Part shown: piece after piece, positions 25,382 to 35,019 of the stretch
Numbering within the stretch: position 1 is the first letter of the stretch
Layout: each line of letters starts with the position of its first letter
Assembly (NCBI RefSeq): GCF_022414535.1
Contig: NZ_JADWYM010000004.1
Span: 244,313 to 308,312, forward strand
Reading direction: 5' to 3'
Source: Streptomyces sp. MUM 2J
GTDB lineage: Bacteria > Actinomycetota > Actinomycetes > Streptomycetales > Streptomycetaceae
DNA length: 64,000 nt
Translations under genes and position numbers: made by a program
The notes under the pieces: model-generated
Seen by the model: only the letters and a program-made list of their open reading frames with translations
Told to the model about the DNA's origin: nothing
Database searches by the model: none

Positions 25382-28300
25382 TCAGCCCGCCAGGCAGGAC
25401 GGGCCGAGCAGCACCTTCAGGTCGCCGAAGAGAGCCGGGTCCGGCTTGACCCGGTGCCGGTCCAGGCGCAGGACGGTGGTCCTGGTCGGGCCCTGGAGCC
25501 TGATCCGGACCTCGCTGTCGCCCTTGTGATGACTGAGGATCTCGCCGAGGCGGCTGACCATCGGCGGGGTCACCTTCACCGCCGGGATGGTGAGCACGAC
25601 GGGCGCGTTGGTGCCCGCGGCGGACAGGTCCGGGACCGCCAGCTCCATGGCGACCAGCCGGGGCACGTCCTCGCGCTTGTCGAGGCGCCCCTTGACGAAC
25701 ACCACGGCGTCCTCGACGAGTTGGGTGGAGACAAGCTGGTAGGTCGCGGGGAAGAACATGCACTCGATGGAACCGGCCAGGTCCTCCACGGTGGCGATCG
25801 CCCAGGCGTTGCCCTGCTTGGTCATCTTGCGCTGCAGACCGGAGATGATGCCACCGATGGTCACCACCGCGCCGTCGGCGTGCTCGCCCCCGGTGAGCTG
25901 GGCGATGCCCGCGTCGGCCTTGTCGGACAGCACGTGCTCCAGACCGAACAGCGGGTGGTCCGAGACGTACAGGCCGAGCATCTCGCGCTCCTGGGCGAGC
26001 AGATAGGTCTTGTCCCACTCCTCGTCGGTGAACTGCACGTCGAGCCCGAAGCCCGGCTCGTCACCGCTGTCCTCGCCCATACCGCCGAAGAGATCGAACT
26101 GCCCCTCGGCCTCCTTGCGCTTGACCGCGACCACGTTGTCGATCATCGGCTCGTACTGCGCCGTGAGGCCCTTGCGGGTGTGGCCCATGGTGTCGAAGGC
26201 GCCGGCCTTGATCAGCGACTCGGTGGTGCGCTTGTTGCAGACCACCGCCTCGACCTTGTCGAGGTAGTCGGGGAAGGAGGCGTACCTGCCCTTGGCCTTG
26301 CGGCCCTTGATGATCGCCTCGACGACGTTGGTGCCGACGTTGCGCACGGCGGACAGCCCGAAGAGGATCACGTCGTCGCCCTGGGCGGCGAAGTTCGCCT
26401 CGGACTCGTTGACGTTGGGCGGGAGGACCCGGATGCCCATGCGCCGGCACTCGTTGAGGTAGACCGCCGACTTGTCCTTGTCGTCCTTGACGGACGTCAG
26501 CAGTGCGGCCATGTACTCGGCGGGGTGGTTCGCCTTGAGGTAGGCGGTCCAGTACGACACCAGGCCGTACGCGGCGGAGTGCGCCTTGTTGAAGGCGTAG
26601 CCGGCGAAGGGGACCAGTACGTCCCACAGGGCCTGGATGGCCTCGTCGCTGAAGTCCTTCTTCCGGGCGCCCTCCTGGAAGAGGACGAAGTTCTTCGCCA
26701 GTTCGTCCGGCTTCTTCTTGCCCATCACGCGGCGGAGGATGTCGGCCTCGCCGAGCGAGTAGCCCGCGATGATCTGGGCGGCCTTCTGCACCTGCTCCTG
26801 GTAGACGATCAGGCCGTAGGTGACGTCCAGGACCTCCTTGAGCGGAGCCTCCAGCTCGGGGTGGATCGGCGTGATCTCCTGCTGCCCGTTCTTGCGCAGG
26901 GCGTAGTTGGTGTGGGAGTTCATGCCCATCGGGCCCGGGCGGTACAGGGCCGAGACGGCGGAGATGTCCTCGAAGTTGTCGGGCTTCATCAGCCGGAGCA
27001 GCGAGCGCATGGGGCCGCCGTCGAACTGGAAGACGCCGAGGGTGTCGCCGCGCTGGAGCAGGTCGAAGGTCGTGGGGTCGTCCAGCGGGAGGGCCAGGAG
27101 GTCGATGTCGATCCCCTTGTTGGCCTTCACCATCTTGACGGCGTCGTCCATGATCGTGAGGTTGCGCAGGCCCAGGAAGTCCATCTTCAGCAGGCCGAGC
27201 GACTCACAGCTCGGGTAGTCCCACTGGGTGATGGTCACACCGTCGGTGTGCCTGACCCAGACCGGGACGTGATCGGTGATGGTCTCGCTGGACATGATCA
27301 CGCCGGCGGCGTGCACGCCCATCTGCCGCACCAGGCCCTCCACACCGCGCGCGGTGTCGATGACCTTCTTCACGTCCGGCTCGTTCTCGTACATCCCGCG
27401 GACCTCGCCCGCCTCCGAGTAGCGGGGGTGCTGGGGGTCGGTGATGCCGGACAGCGGGATGCCCTTGCCGAGGACGTCGGCGGGCATGGCCTTGGTGATG
27501 CGGTCGCCCATCGCGTACGGGTAGCCCAGGACGCGCGCGGAGTCCTTGATCGCGTTCTTGGCCTTGATGGTGCCGTAGGTGCCGATCATGGCGACCTTGT
27601 CGGCGCCGTACTTCTCCGTCACGTACCGGATCACCTCGACACGCCGGCGCTCGTCGAAGTCGATGTCGACGTCGGGCATCGAGATGCGCTCGGGGTTGAG
27701 GAACCGCTCGAAGATCAGGCCGTGCGGGATCGGGTCGAGGTCGGTGATCCCCATGGCGTAGGCGACGATCGAGCCCGCCGCGGAGCCCCGGCCCGGACCG
27801 ACGGCGATGCCCTGCTTCTTGGCCCACATGATGAAGTCGGCGACGACGAGGAAGTAGCCGGGGAAGCCCATCGAGATGATGACGTCCATCTCGTACTCGG
27901 CCTGCTTCATACGGTCCTCGGGGACGCCGCCCGGGAAGCGGCGCTCCATGCCGCGGCGGACCTCCTCCTGGAACCAGGTGACCTCGGTGAAGCCCTCCGG
28001 GATGTCGAACTTCGGCATGAGGTCGCGCTTCTCGAACATGCCGGCGGTGTCGGCCATCTCGGCCACCAGGAGCGTGTTGGCGCAGCCCTCCTGCCAGGCG
28101 TCCGAGGAGTCGACGGCGTACATCTCGTCGGTGGACTTCAGGTAGTAGCCGGTGCCGTCGAACCTGAAGCGGTCGGGGTCGGAGAGGTTCTTGCCGGTCT
28201 GGATGCACAGCAGGGCGTCGTGGGCGGTCGCCTCGTGCGCGTAGGTGTAGTGCGAGTCGTTGGTGACCAGGGGCGGGATGCCGAGCTTCCTGCCGATCTC

Positions 28301-28921
28301 CAGAAGGCCGTCGCGGACCCGGCGCTCGATCTCGATGCCGTGGTCCATCAGCTCCAGGAAGTAGCGGTCCCTGCCGAAGATGTCCTGGTAGTCGGCGGCG
28401 GCCTTGAGGGCCTCGTCGTACTGGCCGAGCCGCAGCCGGGTCTGGAGCTCACCCGAGGGACAGCCGGTGGAGGCGACGATGCCCTCGGACCACTGGGAGA
28501 TGGTCTCCTTGTCCATCCGGGGCCACTTCTGCAGCCAGCCCTCGGCGTAGGCGTCCGAGGAGAGGCGGAAGAGGTTGTGCAGGCCGGTCCTGTTCACGGC
28601 CCACATCGTCTTGTGGGTGTAACCGCCGGAACCGGAGACGTCGTCCCGCTTCTGGTGCGGCTGCCCCCACTGGATCTTGCGTTTGTTGCGCCGGGACTCG
28701 GGGGCGACATAGGCCTCGATCCCGATGATCGGGGTGATCCCGGCCTTCTGCGCGGTGTGGAAGAAGTCGTACGCCCCGTGCAGGTTGCCGTGGTCGGACA
28801 TGGCGATGTGCGTCATGCCCATCTCGTTGCAGGCGTTGAACATGTCCTTCAGCCGCGCGGCACCGTCCAGCAGCGAGTACTGGGTGTGGACGTGCAGGTG
28901 CGTGAACGGCGGCTTTGACAC
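25382..28921 (-). CDS. dnaE: DNA polymerase III alpha subunit
   Basis: 1179 aa, the chromosomal replicase. The N-terminal PHP domain has THLHVHTQYSLLDGAARLKD with intact metal-binding His residues, in actinobacteria a candidate proofreading site. The polymerase core has GRGSAAGS and the catalytic PDVDIDFDERR (about 415-424). C-terminal OB fold with VTIGGIISGLQRKMTKQGNAWA. Full length for a DnaE1-type enzyme. GTG start with GGAGGA at good spacing. Divergent from the DUF2252 gene; single-gene unit. Confidence 0.97.
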   Translation of the reverse strand: MSKPPFTHLHVHTQYSLLDGAARLKDMFNACNEMGMTHIAMSDHGNLHGAYDFFHTAQKAGITPIIGIEAYVAPESRRNKRKIQWGQPHQKRDDVSGSGGYTHKTMWAVNRTGLHNLFRLSSDAYAEGWLQKWPRMDKETISQWSEGIVASTGCPSGELQTRLRLGQYDEALKAAADYQDIFGRDRYFLELMDHGIEIERRVRDGLLEIGRKLGIPPLVTNDSHYTYAHEATAHDALLCIQTGKNLSDPDRFRFDGTGYYLKSTDEMYAVDSSDAWQEGCANTLLVAEMADTAGMFEKRDLMPKFDIPEGFTEVTWFQEEVRRGMERRFPGGVPEDRMKQAEYEMDVIISMGFPGYFLVVADFIMWAKKQGIAVGPGRGSAAGSIVAYAMGITDLDPIPHGLIFERFLNPERISMPDVDIDFDERRRVEVIRYVTEKYGADKVAMIGTYGTIKAKNAIKDSARVLGYPYAMGDRITKAMPADVLGKGIPLSGITDPQHPRYSEAGEVRGMYENEPDVKKVIDTARGVEGLVRQMGVHAAGVIMSSETITDHVPVWVRHTDGVTITQWDYPSCESLGLLKMDFLGLRNLTIMDDAVKMVKANKGIDIDLLALPLDDPTTFDLLQRGDTLGVFQFDGGPMRSLLRLMKPDNFEDISAVSALYRPGPMGMNSHTNYALRKNGQQEITPIHPELEAPLKEVLDVTYGLIVYQEQVQKAAQIIAGYSLGEADILRRVMGKKKPDELAKNFVLFQEGARKKDFSDEAIQALWDVLVPFAGYAFNKAHSAAYGLVSYWTAYLKANHPAEYMAALLTSVKDDKDKSAVYLNECRRMGIRVLPPNVNESEANFAAQGDDVILFGLSAVRNVGTNVVEAIIKGRKAKGRYASFPDYLDKVEAVVCNKRTTESLIKAGAFDTMGHTRKGLTAQYEPMIDNVVAVKRKEAEGQFDLFGGMGEDSGDEPGFGLDVQFTDEEWDKTYLLAQEREMLGLYVSDHPLFGLEHVLSDKADAGIAQLTGGEHADGAVVTIGGIISGLQRKMTKQGNAWAIATVEDLAGSIECMFFPATYQLVSTQLVEDAVVFVKGRLDKREDVPRLVAMELAVPDLSAAGTNAPVVLTIPAVKVTPPMVSRLGEILSHHKGDSEVRIRLQGPTRTTVLRLDRHRVKPDPALFGDLKVLLGPSCLAG

Positions 28922-29100
28922 GGTGAGTCCTCCAGGGGAAACACTCGGCGACGGGAAGGCGGACAGTTCCGGGGTCAGCGTCGAAGTCTATGCCCGGGGA
29001 CTGACACCGGACGGGCACTCGCGCGTACCTTCGTGCGTTGGAGACGGCAGAGAGGCCGTCGTACACGGATCGCACCACCTGCACCAGGAGGCACCCCGGG

Positions 29101-30453
29101 ATGTCGCTTCCCCAGCTCAACGGCGAGCAGCGCGGCGAGGAGATCCTCGCCGTCTTCGACACCGCCTTCGGCGAGCTCCTGGCCGCCGACCCGGCCGCGT
29201 TCCGGGTGAAGTTCCGCAAGATGGCGGCCTCGGCCTTCGCGTTCTACCGGGGGACGGCGTGCCTCTTCTACCACGACGTCGAGGCGGAGTCCGCCGCGCG
29301 CGGCGAGGGCGGGACGAGCCGCGGGCCGTACCTGGACGAACGCACCTGCCGGGTGTGGATCCACGGCGACCTGCACGCGGAGAACTTCGGCACGTACATG
29401 GACTCCAACGGCCGCCTGGTCTTCAACGTCAACGACTTCGACGAGGCCTACATCGGCCCCTTCACCTGGGACCTGAAGCGCCTCGCCGCCTCGCTCGCCC
29501 TGATCGGGTACGCCAAGGCCCTCAGTGACGACCAGATCACCGAGCTGGTGCGCATCTGCGCGGGCGCGTACCGCGAGCGGATCCACGCGCTGGCCACCGG
29601 CGCGAAGAGCGACGAGGTGCCCCCCTTCACCCTGGACACCGCCCAGGGCCCCCTGCTGGACGCGCTGCGGGACGCCCGCTCGCTGACCCGGTTCGGACTG
29701 CTGGACTCGATGACCGAGATCCGGGACTTCGAACGCCGCTTCGCGCCGGGCGGCGGCGCCGTGGAGCTGGACGCGGCCACGCGCTACAAGGTGCTCGACG
29801 CCTTCGACGGCTATCTGGAGACCCTGCCGGAGGCCTCCCTGGCGCGCCCCGACTCCTACCGCGTGAAGGACGTCGTCGGCCGCCGCGGCGTCGGCATCGG
29901 ATCGGCCGGGCTGCCGTCGTACAACATCCTGCTGGAGGGCAACAGCGACGCCCTGGAGAACGACGTCGTGATCTACATCAAGCAGGCCCAGACCCCGTCC
30001 GTCTCCCGCCACATCACCGACCGCGCGATCCGCGACTACTTCGTACACGAGGGCCACCGCACGGTCATCTCCCAGCGCGCCCTGCAGGCGCACGCCGACC
30101 CGTGGCTGGGCTGGACCGAGCTGGACGGCGCGGGCCAGCTGGTCGCCGAGGTCTCCCCGTACGCGGTGGACCTGGGCTGGGACGACATCGACGACCTGGA
30201 GGAGATCGCCCAGGTCGTCGCCGACCTGGGCCGGGCCGCGGCGACGATGCACGCCGCCGCGGACGACACCTCGGGCGAGTCGCTGGTGCCGTTCTCCACC
30301 GAGCGGGCCATCGACGCGGCGATAGCGGCCGACGAGGAGGGCTTCGCCCCCCTGCTGGTGGACTTCGCACACGCCTACGGCACCCGCGCGCGCACCGACC
30401 ACCAGATCTTCGTGGACCTGTTCCGCAACGGACGGATCCCGGGTCTGCAGTGA
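29101..30453 (+). CDS. DUF2252 protein
   Basis: 450 aa. Motifs FYRGTACLFYHD, WIHGDLHAENFGTY (kinase-like HGDxHxxN loop, about 84-97), VNDFDEAYIGPFTWDLKRLAASL and, later, YNILLEGNSDALENDVVIYIKQAQ. The DUF2252 fold resembles aminoglycoside-phosphotransferase/protein-kinase-like enzymes; substrate unknown. ATG at 29101 has AGGAGG at 29086-29091. The 179-bp gap to dnaE carries both promoters, which are not recognisable by eye. Confidence 0.88.
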   Translation: MSLPQLNGEQRGEEILAVFDTAFGELLAADPAAFRVKFRKMAASAFAFYRGTACLFYHDVEAESAARGEGGTSRGPYLDERTCRVWIHGDLHAENFGTYMDSNGRLVFNVNDFDEAYIGPFTWDLKRLAASLALIGYAKALSDDQITELVRICAGAYRERIHALATGAKSDEVPPFTLDTAQGPLLDALRDARSLTRFGLLDSMTEIRDFERRFAPGGGAVELDAATRYKVLDAFDGYLETLPEASLARPDSYRVKDVVGRRGVGIGSAGLPSYNILLEGNSDALENDVVIYIKQAQTPSVSRHITDRAIRDYFVHEGHRTVISQRALQAHADPWLGWTELDGAGQLVAEVSPYAVDLGWDDIDDLEEIAQVVADLGRAAATMHAAADDTSGESLVPFSTERAIDAAIAADEEGFAPLLVDFAHAYGTRARTDHQIFVDLFRNGRIPGLQ

Positions 30454-30526
30454 GGCACCCCTTGAGTATCCGCTGCTGGGGAGCGCCGGCCGGATAGCCC
30501 GTCGGCAGCCGCGTGCCCGTCGGCCC

Positions 30527-30562
30527 GCACAGCCCGCCACCCTGCACGGTGGCGGGCTGTGC
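30527..30562 (+). terminator. 15-bp hairpin terminator after DUF2252 gene
   Basis: Perfect stem 30527-30541 / 30548-30562 with a 6-nt loop (CTGCAC), 73 nt past the stop. Confidence 0.8.
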
Positions 30563-30991
30563 CATGCGGTGGCGCCCGCTGGGCGAGCACCGATCCGTAC
30601 ACCCACACCCGGCTTCGGAGGGCGGGGAACGCCCGCACCCGGAGGCCGTACCTCCCAGGCACCGCCGGCAGAGGCGAACAGGGGGAGAGCGAGACCGTCA
30701 CAACCGGTTCCCGGCAGTTGTCGCGCCATCCCCCACGTCCGCCGCGAATCGCGCCTTCCGCCGCCTTGAGCCAGACTCCGCGGCCAATTCATCGGCCGGA
30801 CGGATGCGCCGGCACGCGAACACGAAAAGGGAACACATCCCCACAAAGAAGGACAGCACCCTTTGTTCACCCCAGAAAAATACCGGCCAACCTGAATACA
30901 TAGTTTCTGAATACATCATCCCCCTTTGCATCCGCCACCAAAAGGACACCCGATTCACCCGTTCCGGTAAACAAAAGAGCGGAGAGGGACG
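30563..30991. other. Long leader region before the small secreted protein gene
   Basis: About 430 bp without a supported gene. From 30820 on it is much richer in A/T than its surroundings. It contains an 8-bp direct repeat GAATACAT at 30894 and 30909 (15-bp period), an arrangement seen in activator-bound promoters. It probably holds the promoter and a long untranslated leader for the gene at 30992. Confidence 0.45.
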
Positions 30992-31375
30992 ATGAACTTC
31001 AGGAAAGCCTTCGCGTCGATCGCCGCCACAACCGCACTGGCCGGCGGTATCACCATGGGCGGGGCCACGTCGGCCAGCGCCGCCTCCCACGGATGCGGCA
31101 GTGTCGGACACACCAATTCCAGCGGTGTCCACAAGGTCCTGCTGGGGCATCTGCGCAACGGCCCCTCCAGCTCACGCACACAGACCCTGTCCGTAGCGCC
31201 CGGCACGACGTTCTGCGCATGGTGCGGCGTCTACAGCAAGTACGGGAACTTCTGGCTGTACGGGCGCCTGGCCGGCGGCCAGACCAAGGGCTGGATCCAC
31301 TCCAAGAACTTGACCCCGGAATCCGGGTCAGTAAAGATTTGCCGACTTCGCCGCTTTGATAGCGGCCCGCCATGA
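30992..31375 (+). CDS. Small secreted protein
   Basis: 127 aa. Signal peptide: basic MNFRK, hydrophobic AFASIAATTALAGGITMGGA, and cleavage likely after ATSASA (about 30). The mature part is about 95 residues with three Cys (about 35, 75, 78; FCAWC) and many Gly/Ser; no catalytic motif recognised. GGAGAGGG ribosome-binding site. The last 18 residues (SGSVKICRLRRFDSGPP) are basic and coded by less GC-rich DNA than the rest, which hints at a changed 3' end. The DsbA-like gene nearby could serve its Cys. Confidence 0.7.
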   Translation: MNFRKAFASIAATTALAGGITMGGATSASAASHGCGSVGHTNSSGVHKVLLGHLRNGPSSSRTQTLSVAPGTTFCAWCGVYSKYGNFWLYGRLAGGQTKGWIHSKNLTPESGSVKICRLRRFDSGPP

Positions 31376-31390
31376 GCTTGGCGGGTCGCT
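31361..31390 (+). terminator. Hairpin overlapping the end of the small secreted gene
   Basis: AGCGGCCCGCC (31361-31371) pairs with GGCGGGTCGCT (31380-31390) over 11 positions including one G-U, loop 8 nt. The stop codon 31373-31375 is in the loop. Confidence 0.55.
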
Positions 31391-31602
31391 GCATTAACGC
31401 CCAGCGTCCGACTCGCCCCCGCCGCCGCCTCGATCGACCCACCACGCCCGCCCAGACCTATGGGACCTGAATCACACACAGCGCCTTTATTCCCACCGAC
31501 TCAAGGCGTTTTCAGTGTTTTTGGCCATGATCTGGACAGCTCAATCCTCAAAGCACCCTGCGGTAGGGACCTCCCCCTCTCCGGCGTGGCAGAATTGCGG
31601 CG

Positions 31603-32277
31603 ATGAACACGCAGGCGATCGGCATCCGGACGGCACGGGCAGCGCTCTTCACGGCGCTGTGCATGACGCTGTCCGCGGGTGCCCACGTCCTGCTCTCCTC
31701 ACTGCCGCTACCGCTGCCGGCACTGATGCTGATCAGCGGGGTCGTCTTCACTCTGGCCTTCACCCTCGCGGGTACCCGTGAGCGGGGGTACCGGTCCATA
31801 GCCGCACTGCTCATACCGCTGGAACTCACGGCGGACACCGTGTTCACCACCGGTCAACACACCTGCTACGGGCCGGCGGGCGGTCCCGTAGCCGGGCCAT
31901 TGCGGTCCATGGGCCTGGACCTGATCTGCGGAGGCGGCACCCTCGGCACTCCACTGGCACGTGCCGCAGCATCCGGCGACGGCTCCGCGCTGATGGCGGC
32001 CGACACAGCCACCCCCTGGCTGCTGCTCGCCGCACACGTCACGGTGGGGCTCGCCGCGGCCGCATGGTTGTGGCGCGGCGAGGTCGCCCTGGCCCAACTG
32101 CTGCGTGCGGTGGCTGCGCTCACGTTCCGGCCTCTGCTCAACGCGTGCGCCTCAGTCGGCGTCCGCCGGGAACCCCCCTTCGCCCCGTCGCACGCGGCCG
32201 AGTACACGCCGGCTGTGCGCACCCGCCTGCTGACGCACTCCGTAGGGCGGCGCGGACCACCGTGCCGGGCCTCCTAG
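31603..32277 (+). CDS. Integral membrane protein upstream of DsbA-like gene
   Basis: 224 aa. About four transmembrane helices (about 12-33, 38-58, 64-84, 138-158) with His and Cys near membrane edges (AGAHVL, GQHTCYG, AAHVTVG), then a basic cytoplasmic tail of about 50 residues. No family confidently recognised. It lies 59 nt before the DsbA-like gene on the same strand, so a role in thiol or metal handling at the membrane is possible but inferred. No Shine-Dalgarno; CAGAAT 7 nt before the ATG suggests a leaderless start. The gap 31391-31602 shows no gene; 31470-31560 is A/T-richer. Confidence 0.65.
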   Translation: MNTQAIGIRTARAALFTALCMTLSAGAHVLLSSLPLPLPALMLISGVVFTLAFTLAGTRERGYRSIAALLIPLELTADTVFTTGQHTCYGPAGGPVAGPLRSMGLDLICGGGTLGTPLARAAASGDGSALMAADTATPWLLLAAHVTVGLAAAAWLWRGEVALAQLLRAVAALTFRPLLNACASVGVRREPPFAPSHAAEYTPAVRTRLLTHSVGRRGPPCRAS

Positions 32278-32336
32278 CCCGAGCACGGACACATCCGCCC
32301 ACCCCCTTTCCACAGACCTACGGAGACACAGCAGCC

Positions 32337-33155
32337 ATGAGCAAGCGCAACAGCCATCAGGCAAAGACCGCGGCCCGCGTGCGGCTGCGCGCCGAACGCG
32401 AGCGCCAGGCCAAGCGGGACAAGCTGAAGCGGCAGAGCATCGTCGCCGGCTCCATCGTCGCCGTCCTGGCGATAGCCGGCGGCGTCGGCTACCTCGTGAT
32501 GCAGGGCACCAAGCCCACCCACTGGGAAGCCGCGAAGGACGCGCCGCTGGTGGCGCCCAAGAACACGACCGGCAAGAACCACACGACCGTCACCCTGGGC
32601 AAGGACTCCGCCAAGAAGACGATCATTTCCTTCGAGGACCCGCGCTGCCCCATCTGCGCCACGTTCGAGCAGACGGTCGGCCCGACGGTCGACAAGGATC
32701 TGAAGGACGGCAAGTACAAGCTCCAGTACGTGGGTGCCACCTTCCTCGACACCAACCTCCGGGGTGAGGGATCGAGGAACGCCGTCAGCGCACTCGGTGC
32801 CGCTCTCGACGTCTCCAAGGACGCCTTCCTCCACTACAAGGCGGCCATGTACTCGGCCAAGTGGCATCCGGAGGAGACCGACGACAAGTTCAAGGACGAC
32901 GCGTACCTCATCGAGATCGCGAACACCGTCCCCGAGCTGAAGAACAACACGGCCTTCCAGAAGGACGTCAAGGACGGGACCTTCGACCGCTGGGCAATCG
33001 AGATGTCGAAGAACTTCGACACCAACACGTACGACGTCAAGGGCACCCCGTCCTTCGTCATGGACGGCAAGAAGATCACCGGTTCGGACGGCGAGAACGC
33101 ACCGATGACGGTCGACGAGTGGAACACCGCCGTCGGCAAGGCCCTCTCCTCCTGA
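32337..33155 (+). CDS. DsbA-like membrane-anchored thiol oxidoreductase
   Basis: 272 aa. Very basic first 35 residues, one transmembrane helix (about 37-57), then an extracytoplasmic DSBA-like thioredoxin fold with active site CPIC in EDPRCPICATFEQ (about 103-106) and cis-Pro segment GTPSFVMDG. Same layout as the CPAC protein at 2724 but clearly diverged. Probably forms or isomerises disulfides in exported proteins; small Cys-containing secreted and metalloprotease genes flank it. GGAG precedes the ATG. Ends in a strong hairpin. Confidence 0.87.
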   Translation: MSKRNSHQAKTAARVRLRAERERQAKRDKLKRQSIVAGSIVAVLAIAGGVGYLVMQGTKPTHWEAAKDAPLVAPKNTTGKNHTTVTLGKDSAKKTIISFEDPRCPICATFEQTVGPTVDKDLKDGKYKLQYVGATFLDTNLRGEGSRNAVSALGAALDVSKDAFLHYKAAMYSAKWHPEETDDKFKDDAYLIEIANTVPELKNNTAFQKDVKDGTFDRWAIEMSKNFDTNTYDVKGTPSFVMDGKKITGSDGENAPMTVDEWNTAVGKALSS

Positions 33156-33172
33156 GCTGGCCTTCGGTTGAA

Positions 33173-33204
33173 GAGTGGGCGAACTTTCAATAGTTCGCCC
33201 ACTC
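33173..33204 (+). terminator. 13-bp hairpin terminator after DsbA-like gene
   Basis: Perfect stem 33173-33185 / 33192-33204 (GAGTGGGCGAACT) with loop TTCAAT, 17 nt past the stop. Confidence 0.85.
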
Positions 33205-33212
33205 TCGTTCAT

Positions 33213-33234
33213 ACCGATCAGTAACCTGATCGGT
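33213..33234. promoter_or_regulatory. Operator-like palindrome abutting the phoD start
   Basis: ACCGATCAG-TAAC-CTGATCGGT, 9-bp perfect arms, ending 1 nt before the GTG at 33236. It occupies the place of a ribosome-binding site and, if the mRNA is leaderless, the -10 region. TetR-type operators often look like this. Confidence 0.45.
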
Positions 33235-33235
33235 C

Positions 33236-34897
33236 GTGACCAGTCGACACAGAGCCTCACAAGGCATCAACTCGCATGCTCCGCGCCGCCGTACGGTCGT
33301 CAAGGCCGCGGCGGCCACTGCCGTTCTCGCCGCCCCGCTCGCCACGGCGCTGCCCGCACGGGCCGCGGAAGGCGGGCCGGCGTTCCTGCACGGCGTCGCC
33401 TCCGGCGACCCGCTGCCCGACGGCATCCTGCTGTGGACCCGGGTGACACCGACGCCGGAGGCCACCCCCGGCTCGGGTACCGGCCCGGACACCGGCGTCG
33501 AGTGGACCGTCGCCCGGGACCGGGCCATGACGCACGTCGTCGCCCGGGGCTCCGTCACCGCGACCGCAGCCTCCGACCACACCGTCAAGGCGGACGTGCG
33601 CGGCCTCGCGCCGGCCACCGACTACTGGTTCCGCTTCTCGGCCGGCGGGACCGACTCCCCGGTGGCGCGCACCCGCACCGCGCCGGCGGCGGATGCCTCG
33701 GTGTCCAACCTCCGCTTCGGCGTGGTCTCCTGCTCCAACTGGGAGGCCGGCTACTTCGCGCCGTACCGCCATCTCGCCGCCCGCGGCGACCTGGACGCCT
33801 GGCTGCACCTCGGCGACTACATCTACGAGTACGCGTCGGGCGACTACGCGGCCGGCAAGACCGTCGTACGCCCGCACGCCCCCACCCACGAGATCCTCAC
33901 CCTCGCCGACTACCGGATCCGGCACGGCAGGTACAAGACCGACACCGACCTGCAGACGCTGCACGCCACGGCGCCGGTCGTGGCGATCTGGGACGACCAC
34001 GAGTTCGCCGACAACGCCTGGTCGGGCGGCGCGGTCAACCACACCGAAGGCGCCGAGGGCACCTGGGCGGCGCGTCAGGCCGCCGCCAAGCAGGCCTACT
34101 TCGAGTGGATGCCGGTGCGTCCGGCGACCGCGGGCACCACCTACCGCCGGCTGCGCTTCGGCAGGCTCGCCGACCTCTCGCTGCTGGACCTGCGCTCCTT
34201 CCGCTCCCAGCAGGCCTCCACCGGCAGCGGTTCGGTCGACGACCCGGACCGGACGATCACCGGGCGGGCCCAGCTCGACTGGCTGAAGGCCGGGCTGGCG
34301 ACGTCGGACACCACCTGGCGGCTGGTCGGCAACTCCGTCATGATCTCCCCGTTCGCGATCGGCTCGCTCTCCGCCGACCTGTTCAGGCCGCTCGCCGAGC
34401 TGCTCGGGCTGCCCAAGGAGGGCATCGCGCTCAACACCGACCAGTGGGACGGCTACACCGACGACCGCCGCGAGCTGCTGGCGCATCTGCGTACCCACGC
34501 CATCCGCAACACCGTCTTCCTCACCGGCGACATTCACATGTCCTGGGCGAACGACGTGCCGGTGGACGCCGGGACGTACCCGCTGTCGCCCTCGGCGGCC
34601 ACGGAGTTCGTGATCACCTCGGTGACCTCCGACAACCTCAACGACAACGTCAACGCCCACGAGGGCACCATCTCGGCACTCGTCTCGCCGCTGATACGGG
34701 CCGCCAACCGGCACGTCCACTGGGTCGACACCGACCGCCACGGCTACGGCGTCCTCGACATCACGGCCGACCGGGCGCAGATGGACTACTACGTCGTCTC
34801 CGACCGTACGGACCCCCGCGCCACCTCGTCCTGGGAGCGCTCGTACCGCACCCGCAGCGGCACGCAGAAGATGGAGCGGACCTGGCGTCGGGTGTGA
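33236..34897 (+). CDS. phoD: Secreted PhoD-type alkaline phosphatase
   Basis: 553 aa. A twin-arginine signal ([21 protein letters not shown], about 16-40) is followed by an N-terminal beta domain and the PhoD metallophosphatase core: [13 protein letters not shown] (about 190), [13 protein letters not shown] (about 249) and [10 protein letters not shown] (about 429) supply the metal ligands. It releases phosphate from phosphomono- or diesters outside the cell after folding in the cytoplasm. It corresponds by position to the phoD-like gene SCO2068, as I recall. The GTG at 33236 has no ribosome-binding site; a later start would cut into the Tat signal. Confidence 0.92.
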   Translation: MTSRHRASQGINSHAPRRRTVVKAAAATAVLAAPLATALPARAAEGGPAFLHGVASGDPLPDGILLWTRVTPTPEATPGSGTGPDTGVEWTVARDRAMTHVVARGSVTATAASDHTVKADVRGLAPATDYWFRFSAGGTDSPVARTRTAPAADASVSNLRFGVVSCSNWEAGYFAPYRHLAARGDLDAWLHLGDYIYEYASGDYAAGKTVVRPHAPTHEILTLADYRIRHGRYKTDTDLQTLHATAPVVAIWDDHEFADNAWSGGAVNHTEGAEGTWAARQAAAKQAYFEWMPVRPATAGTTYRRLRFGRLADLSLLDLRSFRSQQASTGSGSVDDPDRTITGRAQLDWLKAGLATSDTTWRLVGNSVMISPFAIGSLSADLFRPLAELLGLPKEGIALNTDQWDGYTDDRRELLAHLRTHAIRNTVFLTGDIHMSWANDVPVDAGTYPLSPSAATEFVITSVTSDNLNDNVNAHEGTISALVSPLIRAANRHVHWVDTDRHGYGVLDITADRAQMDYYVVSDRTDPRATSSWERSYRTRSGTQKMERTWRRV

Positions 34898-34973
34898 CGC
34901 CTGTGAACGGAAGTTCCTTTTCGGCCAATGAGCGCGCCCTACGGCTCTGTTAACCGAAAATCACGCACTCGAC

Positions 34974-35019
34974 GGCGGGTGGTGCGGGCCGCATCCCGAA
35001 TGCGGACACACCACCCGCC
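34974..35019 (+). terminator. Two-part hairpin after phoD
   Basis: Outer stem GGCGGGTGGTG (34974-34984) with 35009-35019, and inner stem CCGCAT (34989-34994) with 35000-35005. It lies 77 nt past the stop in a 323-bp gap that otherwise shows only an A/T-richer stretch near 35150, probably the promoter of the next gene. Confidence 0.75.

Noticed and set aside
25454..28918. A plus-strand open frame of about 1154 codons opposite dnaE
   Set aside because: Antisense shadow of a certain replicase gene, with no domain and no ribosome-binding site.
31376..31602. Insertion-sequence remnant after the small secreted gene
   Set aside because: Base composition shifts slightly, but no terminal inverted repeats, target duplication or transposase fragment could be recognised.
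33195..33235. PHO boxes upstream of phoD
   Set aside because: GTTCGCC and GTTCATA occur, but at 14-bp spacing and inside or beside a terminator stem; this is not the 11-bp direct-repeat pattern of PhoP sites.
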